From: Onchidella celtica
Taxonomy: Eukaryota > Mollusca > Gastropoda > Systellommatophora > Onchidiidae
Direction of reading: 5' to 3'
Assembly: GCA_963931925.1 (NCBI GenBank)
Contig: OZ007581.1
Location: forward strand, 24,690,543 to 24,754,542
Length of the DNA: 64,000 nt
The notes beneath the pieces are model-generated. The model ran no database searches, was not told the DNA's origin, and saw only the letters and a list, made by a program, of their open reading frames with translations. The translations under genes were made by a program, and so were the position numbers. This document shows, piece after piece, positions 1-11,522 of the stretch (the first letter of the stretch is position 1; each line of letters opens with the position of its first letter).

Positions 1-638
1 ACCTGCCGGCCATCTTATCGTCCACTTTCACATACTCCTCACCCCTTCGCACATTGTCAAGTTCACACACTTTTTGTACAGTGGCCTCAGCTTCAGCCAA
101 CCATGATCTGCCTCGCTTTATTCTACTACCTTTCCTGACATTCAGCTGGTCATGCAGCAGATGTTTTTGGTCTTTCGCCACTCTAAACATTGCCTTAACC
201 TGGGCTAGTGTGTGCCTTTGTTCAATACTGGGGAGCCCGAGGATGTATCTCATTGCTGCTATCGGGGTGTCACGGGTGCATCCAAGGATGATTCTCATTC
301 CAGTGTTTTGAATCTTTTCCAATTTCATCAACTGTGTCTTGGAAATTGTGACGATGCCCAGACCATAGTCGATGACTGATAGCACTGTGGCTTTGAAAAG
401 AATGAGCAATTGGCGCTGTTCTAATCCGAGGGCGGCCATTGTCTTTACTGCAGCCAGTCCACTTGCACAGCGCTTCACTATGTGGTTCACGTGCTCTTTA
501 AAACAGAGGGTTCTGTCAAACTTTATTCCAAGGTATTTAAGTTCAGTCACACGCTCGACAACTTCGCCTCCCATTCTCACTGGTTCAAGGCTTTTCCGCA
601 CTATGTGATTGTCTAGTGAGCACCAAAGGATGTACAGT
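1..638 (-). pseudogene. Non-LTR retrotransposon reverse transcriptase, C-terminal fragment
   Basis: Reading the minus strand from about 638 to 1 gives one open frame with the hallmarks of the RT thumb/C-terminal region of I/Jockey-like LINEs: CSLDNHIVRKSL, ELKYLGIKFDR, LSVIDYGLGIVTIS, MRIILGCTRDTPIAAMRYIL and RGRSWLAEAEA. The palm/catalytic region and endonuclease are absent upstream, and the frame runs off the window edge, so the downstream RNase H may lie outside. It abuts the transposase relic at about 640. The LINE class is inferred from motif order only. The plus-strand ORFs at 54-311 and 372-608 are antisense shadows. Confidence 0.8.
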
Positions 639-639
639 C

Positions 640-1892
640 TCAAAGTCAGTTCTTCTTGTGAATAATTTGCAGTATTGCTGATTGATTTTATGATTGTCAG
701 TCATGGACCCTAAAACAATCCCACCTGTCTTCTCAACAACATCAGCAGCTTTCTTGACAACAGTGAATTGGTAGGCAGCTGTTAGGTTGTGAACAGGGGT
801 AACAGATACCATAACACTAGGTCCACCATGCAAACATTTCATCATGACACATAACATAGAGCTTGCCTTGGAGTCTGGGTCATTTTTTGACATGCCATTG
901 AGAACACCCCCTGGAAAGGCGACTCTTTGGCGAATTTTCACTTCATCGACTAACAAAAAGCAATGTTTCTGCTGAGCATTCTTTGCCTTCTGAAATGTTT
1001 TCTCCAGTACTTGGTCAACATCTGTAGAAGAGATCATAGACTGCAGCTTTCGTCTACTTGGGAGCACAAGAAAGTCACGCAGTTGATGGTAATTAGGCAA
1101 TAATCTGCCACCGAGAATGCCTTGTTATATATGAGTTGAAGCTGTCTTGTAAGAAATTTGAGTTTCTTGCCTTTGGCAGCTTCAAGCGACTCTTAGGCTT
1201 GAACTTGTTGAAGAGCCGTTGCCACTTTTTTAACAACACCATCCACAGGAAGGTCATAGTTAATCGCTGAGTGCACAGCCTCAAAGAATTGTGTGTAGGA
1301 AGACAGACCAGTGTTTGGACTTAAGATTTTACCCAAAGGCACGTTAATCAAATCCCATTCTTGAAAGCAGAAAGAGTAAGAGGTGAACACAAAGTAGATT
1401 TGTTGTGAACAATTATTGACAAGAAACTCTCTCTCTGTAATCTTTCACCATGAAAATACACACAAATTTGTCTTCTGGACGAGATATGAGAAGATTTTCA
1501 TACTTTTTTAACAACTCTTTGTCAGGAGAAAACTCAGAAAACGAAGTGATTCTGTCTTTCTTGATGAAATAGTTCAGCTGTTGATCCCCAGCTTTAGGCT
1601 CGCGTGGTGCTGGTTTTGGTGTTGGCAAACAAGAAAAAGGAACATTAAAAATACTTGGTGGTAACACAGGCCGAGTATGTCCACCTGGTATCTTGACCAT
1701 AGGTGTATCTGCTGGCCAATGTCTCTCACATATAAAAAATTTTGTTGGGTCGACAACGAAATCCTCACGTGGGGGGAGAACGTTCAACCATTTCTGTTTT
1801 TCTTGTTCGTCTTTAGGTAGTTTAAACACACGGCATTTGTTAGATTCGTTGTAGTTGCCTTTGCAGTTCACAACACCCCACTTGTTTGGCAT
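640..1892 (-). pseudogene. THAP-domain / P-element-like transposase relic
   Basis: Translation from the ATG at 1892 gives an N-terminal THAP-type zinc finger: RVFKLPKDEQEKQKW, FFICERHWPADTPM and a following IPGGHTRP. Downstream minus-strand blocks at about 1390-1130 and 1100-640 carry the P-element/THAP9-type catalytic region, including FLLVDEVKIRQ (first acidic residue) and GSMTDNHKINQ (second). The blocks lie in different frames with stops, for example a TAG near 1195, so the gene is broken. The first zinc-binding Cys of the THAP C2CH motif is Trp (residue 5 of MPNKWGVVNC). The 3' part is cut off at about 640 by the LINE fragment. Family assignment is confident; activity is excluded. Confidence 0.78.
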
Positions 1893-2311
1893 TTTGAAAG
1901 AATATAAATCCCACAACTTGCAAAAAATATCCACCAGTATCACATTGTTTCACATGTCCGTTTCAATGTTTATATTTTCCCACACAACCAAAGCACTTGT
2001 TCCGGTAACGTAAACATCCGGGAGAAAAAGAGTGCAAACTTTCTGCACTAGATCTAGGCCTAAAAATAAAAGTTTTGGCGTGTTGGATATTCACTAAGTA
2101 AATTAATGCCAACAAATCGTATGGAAAGTGTGTTTACTTACTTAATTGACATAAACTTCATCGCATCTTATTAGTCTAGATTACTACACTAAAGCGCACT
2201 ATTACGTTCGGTCTAAAAATAGACTATTCATCAGAAACTGGGTCAAATGCAATGGCCTTCGCTAGCGATGTCAGAAGATCGGCCGTGCGCGTCCTTTCAT
2301 ACAGTAGTCCT

Positions 2312-2313
<2 letters not shown>

Positions 2314-2380
<67 letters not shown>
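2314..2380. repeat. (AT)n microsatellite
   Basis: Nearly uninterrupted AT dinucleotides with two TT breaks. A poly-G run follows at 2406-2419. Confidence 0.95.
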
Positions 2381-2419
2381 CAAGTATTGAACCCGCGAAA
2401 TTCGCGGGGGGGGGGGGGG

Positions 2420-4589
2420 AGTGAAAAGTGTTGTGAGTAGGTCTGGGGGTGGCTGAAATAGAGGGAGCATTACTTGACCGTTGGCACAGCAAAGTGCAGC
2501 AAGAACCACGAATGTTATGGATGGACTCGGAAGCATGGTTTCAAATTTGGGGAACCGGACGTTGAGATCGCACGGTGGACCGCAAATTCAGTGACGTCAT
2601 GCCACATAAAAACTCACGCCCGGATGGTATTTATTTGGAACAAATGCAAATTTGCGTAGTTCAAAAAAATACTTACGGAGAGTGTTCAGCAATGAGTGTA
2701 GCAAGGAATCAACTTCAGACCAAAAGAAATTTGTATGCAAAATTTGAGCTCGATTGGTGCACAGATAGCCGAGCTACGGCTTTTACAAAAAAAGCGAGTT
2801 TTTTTTTTATAATAGATAGATATATATATATATACATACGTATACATTATTACATGTATGTACATTTATTACAAAGACATATACACATATACATGTATAC
2901 AAATAATAACACAATAAAATATCATCGGTAAGTGTTATCAGTGTACACCTGCATATTGATAATGCCCGAGTAGCTATATTTAGGGGCTATCCATAAACTA
3001 CCACGATCGACTTTGTCCATTTTTAACCCCCCCCCCTTTCCTCCCCTTCATCCTTTAAGTTTTTCATATCCATATGCTTGGCCCCAACCCTTGTGAGAGT
3101 GTACAGCCATCAGGATGATCAATATCTGTGATAAGGCCTTAATGTCTTTAAATTTCAAGTAAGATTTTGCAAGGACTCTTTGATTGTTTCACTAGGAATA
3201 TGATTTTTATTTCACACAAACACATAATTTGGAGATATAAAACAACCAAGTCATCAATTCATTATACAGCTTGAAAAGCGTCCCCATGCCCCCCCCCCCT
3301 TACCTACGCTTTTCATGTTCTGCCCCCCCCCCCCCCCGCGGCTTTGTACTTTATGGATTACTCCTAACCACAGCTATGCAATATCTTCAGCATGTCAACC
3401 GACAAAGAAAATGCCATTTCAACGACGAGTATTAGACTGTAAACAAACCACTTCATACAGAAACTGCACAATCAGATATAATGTACCATTCGCTGTCTTT
3501 TTTTTTTTCCTCGTTAGAACTTGTACAAGTATCCATTCACTGAGCCTGTGTATGAATATATCTCTCTCTCTCTCTCTATGTTTTGGTATTCTTAGACGAT
3601 TATACATCGTGGACAACAAATCAAATGGCTCTTGCCACGCCGTCACTGTTTTATGTTAAGACAATATTGTTTCGCATTTCTGATACAACTTTTGGAAAAA
3701 AGCCAATCAATTTTCTGGCGTTCCTGGCAATGGGATTGCTGTGACAATTTTAGATTTCGATAAATTCTTATGCCGTACATATTTTCTTCCTTTCACCAAA
3801 GTATCCAGAGGTCTGTCAGCTCACTAAATTCACTATTATTATGATTATGAGATAATGATTATCTTTGAAACACCAAGAAAACCTACAGAGGTTAGCAAGC
3901 ATTTCTTGTGCTTTACCATTCAGATGCTTTTCCAGTGATGGCTATTTTATCCACATCCCACTTTTTGTTGCTGTCCTAATAAATGTAGTACGTTGTTATT
4001 TTTCAAACTGTCAACACTGCAAACTACCGCACCTTCTACTAGTGTTTTCCCAAGAGGTCGGTCCTGTTGCTGGCTGCCGACATACGGCAAAAGGCCGCAA
4101 AGGCCGTAAAAAGCTGGAATATTAATATTATGTTACATTTGCCTAGCTTGAGGGGCACAAATAGAATGACAAAGACCCCTTATCTGTAATGTGTTCTATT
4201 TGTCACGAAAAAAACAAACTACTTCCTGGTTTGGGAAATATAGAACATGAGATTCTTTGGCAGCGCAGGGATTCGTATTCTTCTTCTCCCCTCTCTCTCT
4301 CTCTGTCTCTCTCCCCCGCGCTTCCTGTATAGTTTGTGCAAGTACAATGAAAGGTCAACGGAAAGACAAGATTAATTTGGTGAAGACAAGACAAGGCTAA
4401 TTTAGTGAAGCGGCCAAGACATTCACTGCCCTTGGCGTTGTGTACCCTCGCTAAGTAACATACTATTTCTCATCTCAGCTCTGACAGCATTGTCGGATGA
4501 ATATAAATTTTCTGCTGCACCCACTGCCTGAAATGGCCATGCAGACTGGTCTGGATTTAGCAATTTGTTACCGTTCCTATGAAAATGGC
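2420..4589. other. Intergenic, no gene recognised
   Basis: AT-rich sequence with homopolymer C runs (about 3291 and 3324-3338), a short (TC)n tract near 3561-3580 and another near 4290-4312. The short ORFs here have no recognisable domain and overlap simple sequence. Confidence 0.6.
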
Positions 4590-5030
4590 AGCCGGCGCAG
4601 GTGACAATATCTTGCATTCCTGTAGAGATGTCAACCAAATTCAACATCCCACATTCCCGTGGCGATGTCAGTCAGCAATCACTTCAAACATCTTGCACTC
4701 CCATGTCAGCCTATTTCAGTATCTCACACACTCTCTTGGAGATGTCGTCAGCCGTTGTTTCGAATACCTTGAATTCCAGTGAAGATGTCAGCTAACACCA
4801 ATGTCAACATGTGCATTCCTTTGAAGATGACAACTTACATTTGTTTCCATATCTGGCAACCCTGAGAATAATATGCAACGTCGCTTGTTTCAATATCTTG
4901 CATGTTCACCACCTTGCACTCCGAAAGATCCGTGAGGCGATTTCAACGACTCACATTCCCGTGCGAGTGTCAATCGGCGATTCATTCAACACCTTGCATA
5001 CCTTGACATCAAATCGTGTCTCACACATTA
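4590..5030. repeat. Degenerate tandem repeat 3' of the Ig receptor gene
   Basis: A diverged unit of roughly 70 bp recurs, recognisable by CATCTTGCA(T/C)TCC followed by GATGTCA-like words (about 4608, 4655, 4690, 4735, 4785, 4895, 4985). It lies just beyond the receptor stop codon and may fall in its 3' UTR. The plus-strand ORFs here are by-products of the repetition. Confidence 0.55.
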
Positions 5031-5076
5031 AACAAGTTAACTTGCTCTACCACCTGTAGCCTGCTAAACGAAGATA

Positions 5077-6982
5077 TCAGTCTGGGGGACCGTTTTTACT
5101 CTGTAAAACTGTTTTGTGTTTGTTATCCAAATCTCCACAGATATAAATTTCTTCGTCATCTAGCAAAGAATGTTCGTCTACACAGATGGGAGTAATGTAC
5201 TGATCTCCATTTTCCTGGCTTTCAGTTAGGTATTCAGTTTCGTCATCTGAGTTCGTAGCTTCGTATTCAGTGGATTGGTGAAGTAGTGGCAAAATACTCC
5301 TGCCTTCGGTCTTGTCTGGGAAACAATCGCCTGACAGAGAGGGTCTGTCGCTGGATTCAATGCTAACATTAAAAAAAGAAGGTATCTGCTGTAGAAGACA
5401 ATTCTGAAGAGTCGTCTCTTCCTCATATACCATTCCACTGGCCAAGTGACATGGGGTATCCATCATATGATTACTTTGTTCTAGCCATGACGTGATCCTT
5501 TCTGCGATGCCGGAGACACTCTCATACTCATGTAACGAGATGGGTTCTGTGACAGTCCTGGTTGTACTTGTAGGTCTCGAGTAAAGGTGCGGCCATTTGA
5601 ACCAAATTTTCAGTGAGATTCCAATCGCTACTATCAGAAACACGACGCCAAGTACGCCAGCTATTGCATAATAGATAACCTCGTTGGAGGTTTGTGGGGG
5701 TTGGGAAGCGGACGATGCGGAAGTATTGTTTTTTGTGGATGGTTTTACCAACCAAAATATCATTTTCGCAGTTATGTTAAAGCATTTTGTGATGTGGGTA
5801 GCAGAGCAGATGCAAGTATTTTCACCAAGTGTGTCCAAACCGCCCAAAGTGAATGACAAAGAAGAACTATTTGAGCATAAATCAACTGCGTTCGAGTGGT
5901 TGCGATGAAAACATTGTACACGTATGGATGAAACCTGCGGCCGACCTCCGTTCACCAAACAAGACAATGTTACGTTTTCTTCCTTGAAAGCTGTCAGATT
6001 TTGGACATTTGAATTTTTCTTGTGTTGGAATCTTGGAGCGTGTTGAGGCGGCCATCTTACTTCTAATTCTTTAACGTCAAATAGCGACACATTTTCACGA
6101 GATGTTTCGTCAACAACGAGCGCTTCGCATTTGACCACAACTTTATGCTTGAATGCTTGTGGTGACAAAGTCTCTTGGGTTAATGTAAAAGTCGAGCTGT
6201 AAGAATCGTTTATGCCGTTTTTCTTCACCTTGGCCCTCTCAAGACTGACAGCCTCGTCGTTGAGATACCACCGAAAGCTGCGTACAAATGGCAACCTCTT
6301 TGCAACACACTGAAGATGATTGGGTTGGCCAGGACACATATTGATCACAGAAGGCTGGATCAGGTGTACGATAGGTCCAGAACGATCACTCGTGTAGCTT
6401 ATGTTTCCAGACAGAAACCCTACTATGTCTCGATATTTCATGTTTACAGCTGGGTAAACATGGGCGATAAACAAGATATCTGAGTAAGAGATTTCCACAA
6501 TGGCTGAGCAATGCCCTGCAAAATGACTGCTGAATTCCAGGCGGGTAATCCAATTTTCTAGTCTAAATGCTTTCACTGGGACAGAATCACCGTAGTGCCT
6601 TTGAAAAAACTCGCATTCAATACCAGGGTAAATGCTTGACGTTCTGCACGTTATGTTAATCCGTCTGGATCCAACTTCTCGAACATTACAAGTGACAGAC
6701 TCTGGGGGATGGTAAATGTCAGAAACAATCCAGGTGTCAATTAAATTTGAATGGCTTTGAAAGTCCCCGAAATCCTTGACAGAAATGCAGTTAACAGTCA
6801 AGTTTTCCTCATCCACAGTGACATTCTGTATTGTTAAAGTATACCCCAACGGTTTCCCACTGTTACCAAATGGGCCAGTGGAGAACTTTCCATTCCCCGT
6901 TTTTTCGTTGTAGCAAACGCCGCCACGACATATGGACAGGAATATCTCCTCGCCATTCCGTTCCACCTCCCATGCGAGTGAC
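5077..6982 (-). CDS. Ig receptor exon 2: Ig domains, TM helix and cytoplasmic tail
   Basis: One 1,906-bp exon encodes 635 residues plus the stop. The frame stays open further 5' to 7044 with no ATG at its start, but a pyrimidine-rich tract and AG at 6984-6983 mark a strong acceptor. Starting there restores an Ig domain with exon 1. Tail tyrosines lie in EYESV, VYEEE, EYEAT, EYLTE, QYITP and IYICG contexts. None is a canonical ITIM or ITAM. Confidence 0.85.
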
Positions 6983-9900
6983 CTAGAAGTGGAAAATAAA
7001 CCAGACTGTACACCACTGTAAGGTTTAAAATAAAGAACGGCCAAGTTGAATGTTCACCAGGAACTGATTTAGAATGAATGATTTTTGCATCGCGCGATGA
7101 AGAATTGCGGATGTTTTTCGAGCTAAAACTACTCACTATGGAATGTTTGGAAAATAAAGAATACCAATGTGATTTACAGCTCCATGAACAAATTTGGTAC
7201 ATAGTGTATATCAAATAAATTGTGGTTTACACATGGAGGTACTAATAACAGCTTATTAATAGCTCCATGGGTTTACGTGAGAGACGGGGTCTACGAATAG
7301 CTGCTTACTGAAGATTTCAGAAATTTTGCTGAGAGCTAATTTTCATAGATTGACTATTTTTGGGGCATGTGGCCAAGTTAGGTTTTGTTTGCATAGTGAA
7401 TTTTGTTAAAGTTCTAGAGTTAAGATTAAGGCTTAGAATTAGGGTTTCGAAAAATACTACAACAACCTTTACGTTGGATATATGGCCACAATAACCTTTT
7501 CTGACCTGTTCGGTAATAAAAATGCTAATGCATAAAGGCCAGAATAGAAGCTGCGTATCTCAATTTGCTCAAATAAAGTGAAACGGGACAAAGATATCTT
7601 TAGGTAGGTATATGACCACAGATCTACTAAAAGCTGGTCCAGGGGTAGCAATAGACATTACTTTCTGCTAATTATGGCTCACATTTTACAAAAACAAACA
7701 CGTCAGACAGCTGATGCTGAGGGCGCAGACACGCGAAGCTGGCGTTTTGTCTTGTTATGAACCCTATTTTACATTCCGTTAGGGGATATTGTGAGGAAGA
7801 GGTTGTTGTTAGGGGAGCGTGGTATTTTACATTATAAGCCATTGCTGAACAGTGAACACAACTCAGTATTTTCTCTATTTGGCTTTGTAATTTGTCTACG
7901 TCCCCCTAACAAAAGAAGAAAAGGGTCTGTCAGACCCCGAGTGCAAAATAGGGTTAAGGCACAGTTAAAGGAATTGTGGTTAGTGTAAGAAACTCTTCAG
8001 GCAACAACCTCATAATATCTGTGCTGAGATCTAGACTGCTAGCAAAGATACTAGAATTGATAAGATCAGACAGCTAGTGCTTTTAGCGTGCACAGATTTC
8101 CCACCGCCACCTAGCGGCAAACACGCGGAAGTCAGGAAAAGTGCCGTGTTTCACAAAGCCAAGCCGGTAATATGCTGAATTTTGTTCACTGTTCAGCTTT
8201 CATTATAGGCCTTGATTGACGGCACGTATTGTGGAACGCAGAGTAATAGAATGCCAACAGAGGGAGATCATTCAATTTAGGCGATGACAAACAGCATGCT
8301 TAAAGAAAACTCACTCTAATATCAGATCTCAGTATTACCAGAAATTCGAAAGATTAATTATGAAATAGACAGATCACTACAGCTATTCAAATACGTATAT
8401 GAAATTACCTTTGAAATAAATAAGAGAAAGTCGTAGACATTTGATAGGAATTCTGTCTATAATGTGCTACACAGAGGATGAATGTCCAGAGAAACTGCAC
8501 TTCTGGGAATGAAATGGCAAGGAATTCAGAGGATGAATCTCTCAAGTTACATTCCTTAATTTAGAAGTAACGTTTTCACGGACTGATTTATACAAATGAA
8601 GAGTTTTAAGTCTTACAACAAAACTGCAACTGTGATTACATGATAGAAACATGCCATGTCTTACCAGATATGGGGATACTTTATTACTTTCAGTGCAGCA
8701 TCAAATAAAACAGGCCATGCAGTCCGAATATATATAAAGAGAAAAAAATCAACTGACCTTTACAATAGCAACATAAAAAAATAGTATGTTTTATTTTGAT
8801 CTTAACCCTTTCGAGTGTAAATTTCACGGACGTTCATGCCCGGAAAGAACTATTACTATCAGCTAATCACGTTGAGTTCTTACCTAAAATCTTGACTCAT
8901 CTGTATTCGACGATGGTGTACAAAATTTTCACGTAATGGCTGTAATACGTTCTATAACAAAAGATGAAGACGACTCTGCTGATATTTCAAGGCAAACATT
9001 TCGGGAAATCAGCAATGACTTGAAAATGGCTGATAATGTGAAACATTTGTCAAGCCTAATTTCTCGATTTAAAAAAAAAATTGCGGAGAATTTGTCATGG
9101 AGGCATAACCTAATATGAATACCTGCATACATTATTTATTTCTAAGTGTCTCAAATTTAAAACTTATGACGTAAGCAATGTCCACAAAGTGACTCAAATA
9201 GATCGTGTACCTCTAGGTGAGAGGCCTAATGTTCGAATCCCGTTCGAAACGAGGGGCTTTCTAACATTTATTTTTCTTTCTCACAATATCTTTTCATGAG
9301 CCCGTTATGACCTGACGAGGGCCTAAGTCTCCATTTTGTTTATTATAGTATATGTTTTTGTTATACAGTGCCACGGTGCTGGATTGGGGGGGGGGGGGGG
9401 GGGAGGGGGCGATAACCCTGACAAAACAAACAGAAATAATGATGAGCAATCATAATATCAGAAGACCTTGGTGAATAAATAGATCACACACAGTTTTAAA
9501 AAAATGACTCATGAATGGACATCTGCACTCTAAAATACATCCAAACAGCTCTATCCGCTGGTATTTCTGTAGCCTAAACTGCTCCATACTGAATGTATAC
9601 AAGCTGCTGCAGGATTCCAATGGTTAGAGAGCATGACAATGTCGCCAGGTGTCGCTGGTTTTAGCCCCAATTAGGGCGAAGAACAGTATACCCGGTGACC
9701 CAGGTACAAGAACAAAACTGAGCACACCTAATTTCTCGGTGCTTTCAAAGGGCCCACATATCGGCAGTCTGTCTGTATGAGGCTACGCCATAACCTGAGG
9801 GGGCCTCGAACCTGTGACAACTAGTCCCCGTATCAACAACTAACAACTGAGTCACAGCGGGCGCAAAAGTTATATTTACCTCCCTTTGAGAATTTCACCA

Positions 9901-10719
9901 CCGAGCGGCGAGTTTTAGCGTAATATTAACATTAAAAATTTTATCCGGAGGTGTTGTGCCAGGCAAAAGCAGCTTTTATGTTGTCCTACTGTTAGGAATG
10001 GGCATGGGCATGATTACCAGACAGACACAAAATGCAACAACATGGCAACAAATGAGTTCAACGCGCAATCAAACACTCACGCAGATAGGGGACACGGGGC
10101 CACCCATGAAATACAAACGCTCGATTTGAGGGATTTTCTACCCCCTCTTCCCTTATGAACGCTGTACATACGCTTGGCTTCACCATAACCGCCCCCCCCC
10201 CCCTTAAAAAAACCAAACAACCTCCTTTTCTGGGCGCACAGCGACAAGCCCGGTACTAATACAGACTACTTAATGTTCTAATGCTTTACGTCACACTTTC
10301 AAATTTGTAAAATGTAAGGATTATTTGACTGTTCCATTTGGAACGTATTTAATTTTTTATAAATATTCCAAGGACTTGCTTTGCATTAAATTCTGCAGGT
10401 TTTTAAAACCATTCATTGACGTACTTGAAAGGTTCCCAGACCTCTTCCATATATATAGGTTTTTAATACGCAAGGAACAACCCCCCTCTCCCCCCTTTCT
10501 GATGGGTACTTTATGGATGACCCCAAAGACAAAGTAAAACATACAAAGTGTCAGTATGCAAATACCTAGGGTTTAACAAACCTACCCGGTCTCTCCTGCC
10601 TCCTTGTTGCCTTTACACGTGAGCGTGCAGGAATCCCCTTCCTTGACAGGAAAACAGCTGCTGCCATAGCAACCGATTCCACAGCTTAGCAACAATAACA
10701 GGAGACTTGTAGTTCTCAT
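5077..10719 (-). CDS. Ig-domain single-pass transmembrane receptor (two coding exons)
   Basis: Joining exon 1 (10719-10586) to exon 2 (6982-5077) gives 679 aa. Residues 1-19 are a signal peptide (hydrophobic LLLLLLSCGIGCYG). The ectodomain shows about four Ig-like units with Cys pairs near 35/110, 157/203, 270/330 and 386/435, an Ig-type Trp at 49 and 283 (FRWY), and many N-X-S/T sites. A transmembrane helix spans about 480-505 (IAGVLGVVFLIVAIGISL), followed by a ~174-residue acidic, tyrosine-containing tail. The junction is in phase: exon 1 ends with two bases of a Gly codon before GTAGGT, and exon 2 starts after TTTTCCACTTCTAG. It completes the first Ig domain. The role is unknown; surface recognition or adhesion is inferred from architecture. 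The intron is about 3.6 kb. Confidence 0.8.
7790..8225. repeat. Foldback (inverted-repeat) element
   Basis: The left arm ATTATAAGCCATTGCTGAAC plus AGTGAAC (7831-7857) is inverted at 8184-8210 (GTTCACTGTTCAGC...ATTATAGGCC). A related arm recurs at about 42630-42700 (GCTGTAACTGAACAGTGAAC, then CTTGGCTTTGTAGTTGGACTAC). This suggests a low-copy palindromic MITE. Confidence 0.5.
9640..9866 (-). mobile_element. tRNA-derived SINE (probable)
   Basis: On the minus strand, from about 9866, the sequence has a pol III A-box-like TGACTCAGTTGTTAG and a B-box-like AGGTTCGAGGCC about 45 bp later, followed by a non-tRNA body running to about 9640. The acceptor stem is not intact, so this is not a functional tRNA gene. 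Confidence 0.5.
9860..10200 (+). repeat. Dispersed repeat, copy 1 (partner at 18905-19500)
   Basis: Shares ordered blocks with 18905-19500: GCGAGTTTTAGCGTAATA, GTGCCAGGCAAA, TATGTTGTCCTA.TGTTAGGAA, GGCAACAAATGAGTTC.ACG, and a 3' pyrimidine/C-rich end. No coding capacity. Confidence 0.7.
10586..10719 (-). CDS. Ig receptor exon 1: signal peptide and start of Ig domain 1
   Basis: ATG at 10719 gives MRTTSLLLLLLSCGIG, a typical signal peptide, then the first Ig strand Cys (CTLTC). The donor is GG|GTAGGT, phase 2. An upstream in-frame ATG at 10848 would add 43 residues before the hydrophobic core, so the 10719 start is preferred. Confidence 0.75.
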
Positions 10720-10859
10720 TTTATTCCAGAGCACTGTGAACAATGATGTTAAAAATATCACCACCATGTGATGATCAAAGAAATGGGAGTGCAAAGTCGA
10801 AACACAACACAACAAAAACCTGCAGCCTTCGGGGGTACGCCCGTGCAAATATGAAAGTT

Positions 10860-11400
10860 AATTTCACAATGCTAATTTCATGATAATGCTAATGTCTTGT
10901 AAAATAAAAGTAAGGATTAATAATCACAAGCATAATTATTTAAGAATATACGCTGGTAAGTTACGTAATGTTTGATCATTGATTAAAATTAAGAAGCTTT
11001 CTTTTCAGACAGCGAGTTTGAATTTTGGAGAAAGCGCGTCGACACGGGAACGGATGCATTGTGCTAGGAAAAAGGAGGACATTAGATATAATATAACAGA
11101 ATGATAGGACAGAAGGCACACGGGCTTCAAAGTAGCAACTTCTATTATTAATCTTATTACCACGTCGCAAACTGTCTAATGTTGTCTTGACGTCCCCATC
11201 TCTCCGAAATACTATGATTCTTCTGCTTATGCAAGTCTCACTAATGCTTCAGGATGAAAAGCCTAAAAAGAAACTTAAGATTGTCGGAACTTGAAGAAAC
11301 CTTTATACGATTTCTTCTATCCCAGACTCACCACTTAACATGCTTTGTACATTTGCCATGATCGGTTTTGGTATTTTCGAGTGTTATCATTTGGGCCCGT
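10860..11400. other. Intergenic interval upstream of the Ig receptor
   Basis: No supported gene. The sequence lies between the receptor's first exon (minus) and the promoter-like segment at 11425 (plus), so it may contain divergent regulatory DNA. Confidence 0.4.
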
Positions 11401-11424
11401 TTAGTAATATAGGCCCGTTGCGAA

Positions 11425-11474
11425 TGACGTCACTTAGTGTTTTTGTTTTGTACTTCCGACATCTAAAATGGCGG
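11425..11474 (+). promoter_or_regulatory. CRE and YY1-like promoter motifs
   Basis: A perfect CRE palindrome TGACGTCA lies at 11425-11432, an ETS-like ACTTCCGAC near 11452 and a YY1-like AAAATGGCGG at 11465-11474. All are 50-100 bp upstream of the candidate first exon at 11523. A second AAAATGGC pair lies near 11808-11838. The clustering is typical of animal housekeeping promoters; function is inferred. Confidence 0.5.
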
Positions 11475-11522
11475 TTTGATCAGCTGACCAGTGTAACTTC
11501 GAAATGTGTCTAAGCGGTTAAA

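Larger units (their letters stand above)
6983..10585 (-). other. Intron of the Ig receptor gene
   Basis: No coding exon recognised. It contains the foldback repeat at 7790-8225, a tRNA-derived SINE near 9640-9866, the first copy of a dispersed repeat (9860-10200) and poly-G/poly-C runs (9387-9405, 10192-10203). Confidence 0.6.

Noticed and set aside
54..608. Two plus-strand ORFs (85 and 78 aa)
   Set aside because: They are antisense to a clear minus-strand RT frame with conserved LINE motifs.
7042..7044. Start of the 655-codon Ig ORF as a translation start
   Set aside because: The codon is TTG, not ATG. The first 20 codons precede a good splice acceptor, and exon 1 at 10586-10719 joins in phase to complete the first Ig domain.
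8936..9118. Plus-strand 60-aa ORF after TTAACCCTTTCGAGTG (8806)
   Set aside because: The upstream word resembles a piggyBac-type end, but no inverted partner was found and the short peptide has no recognisable domain.
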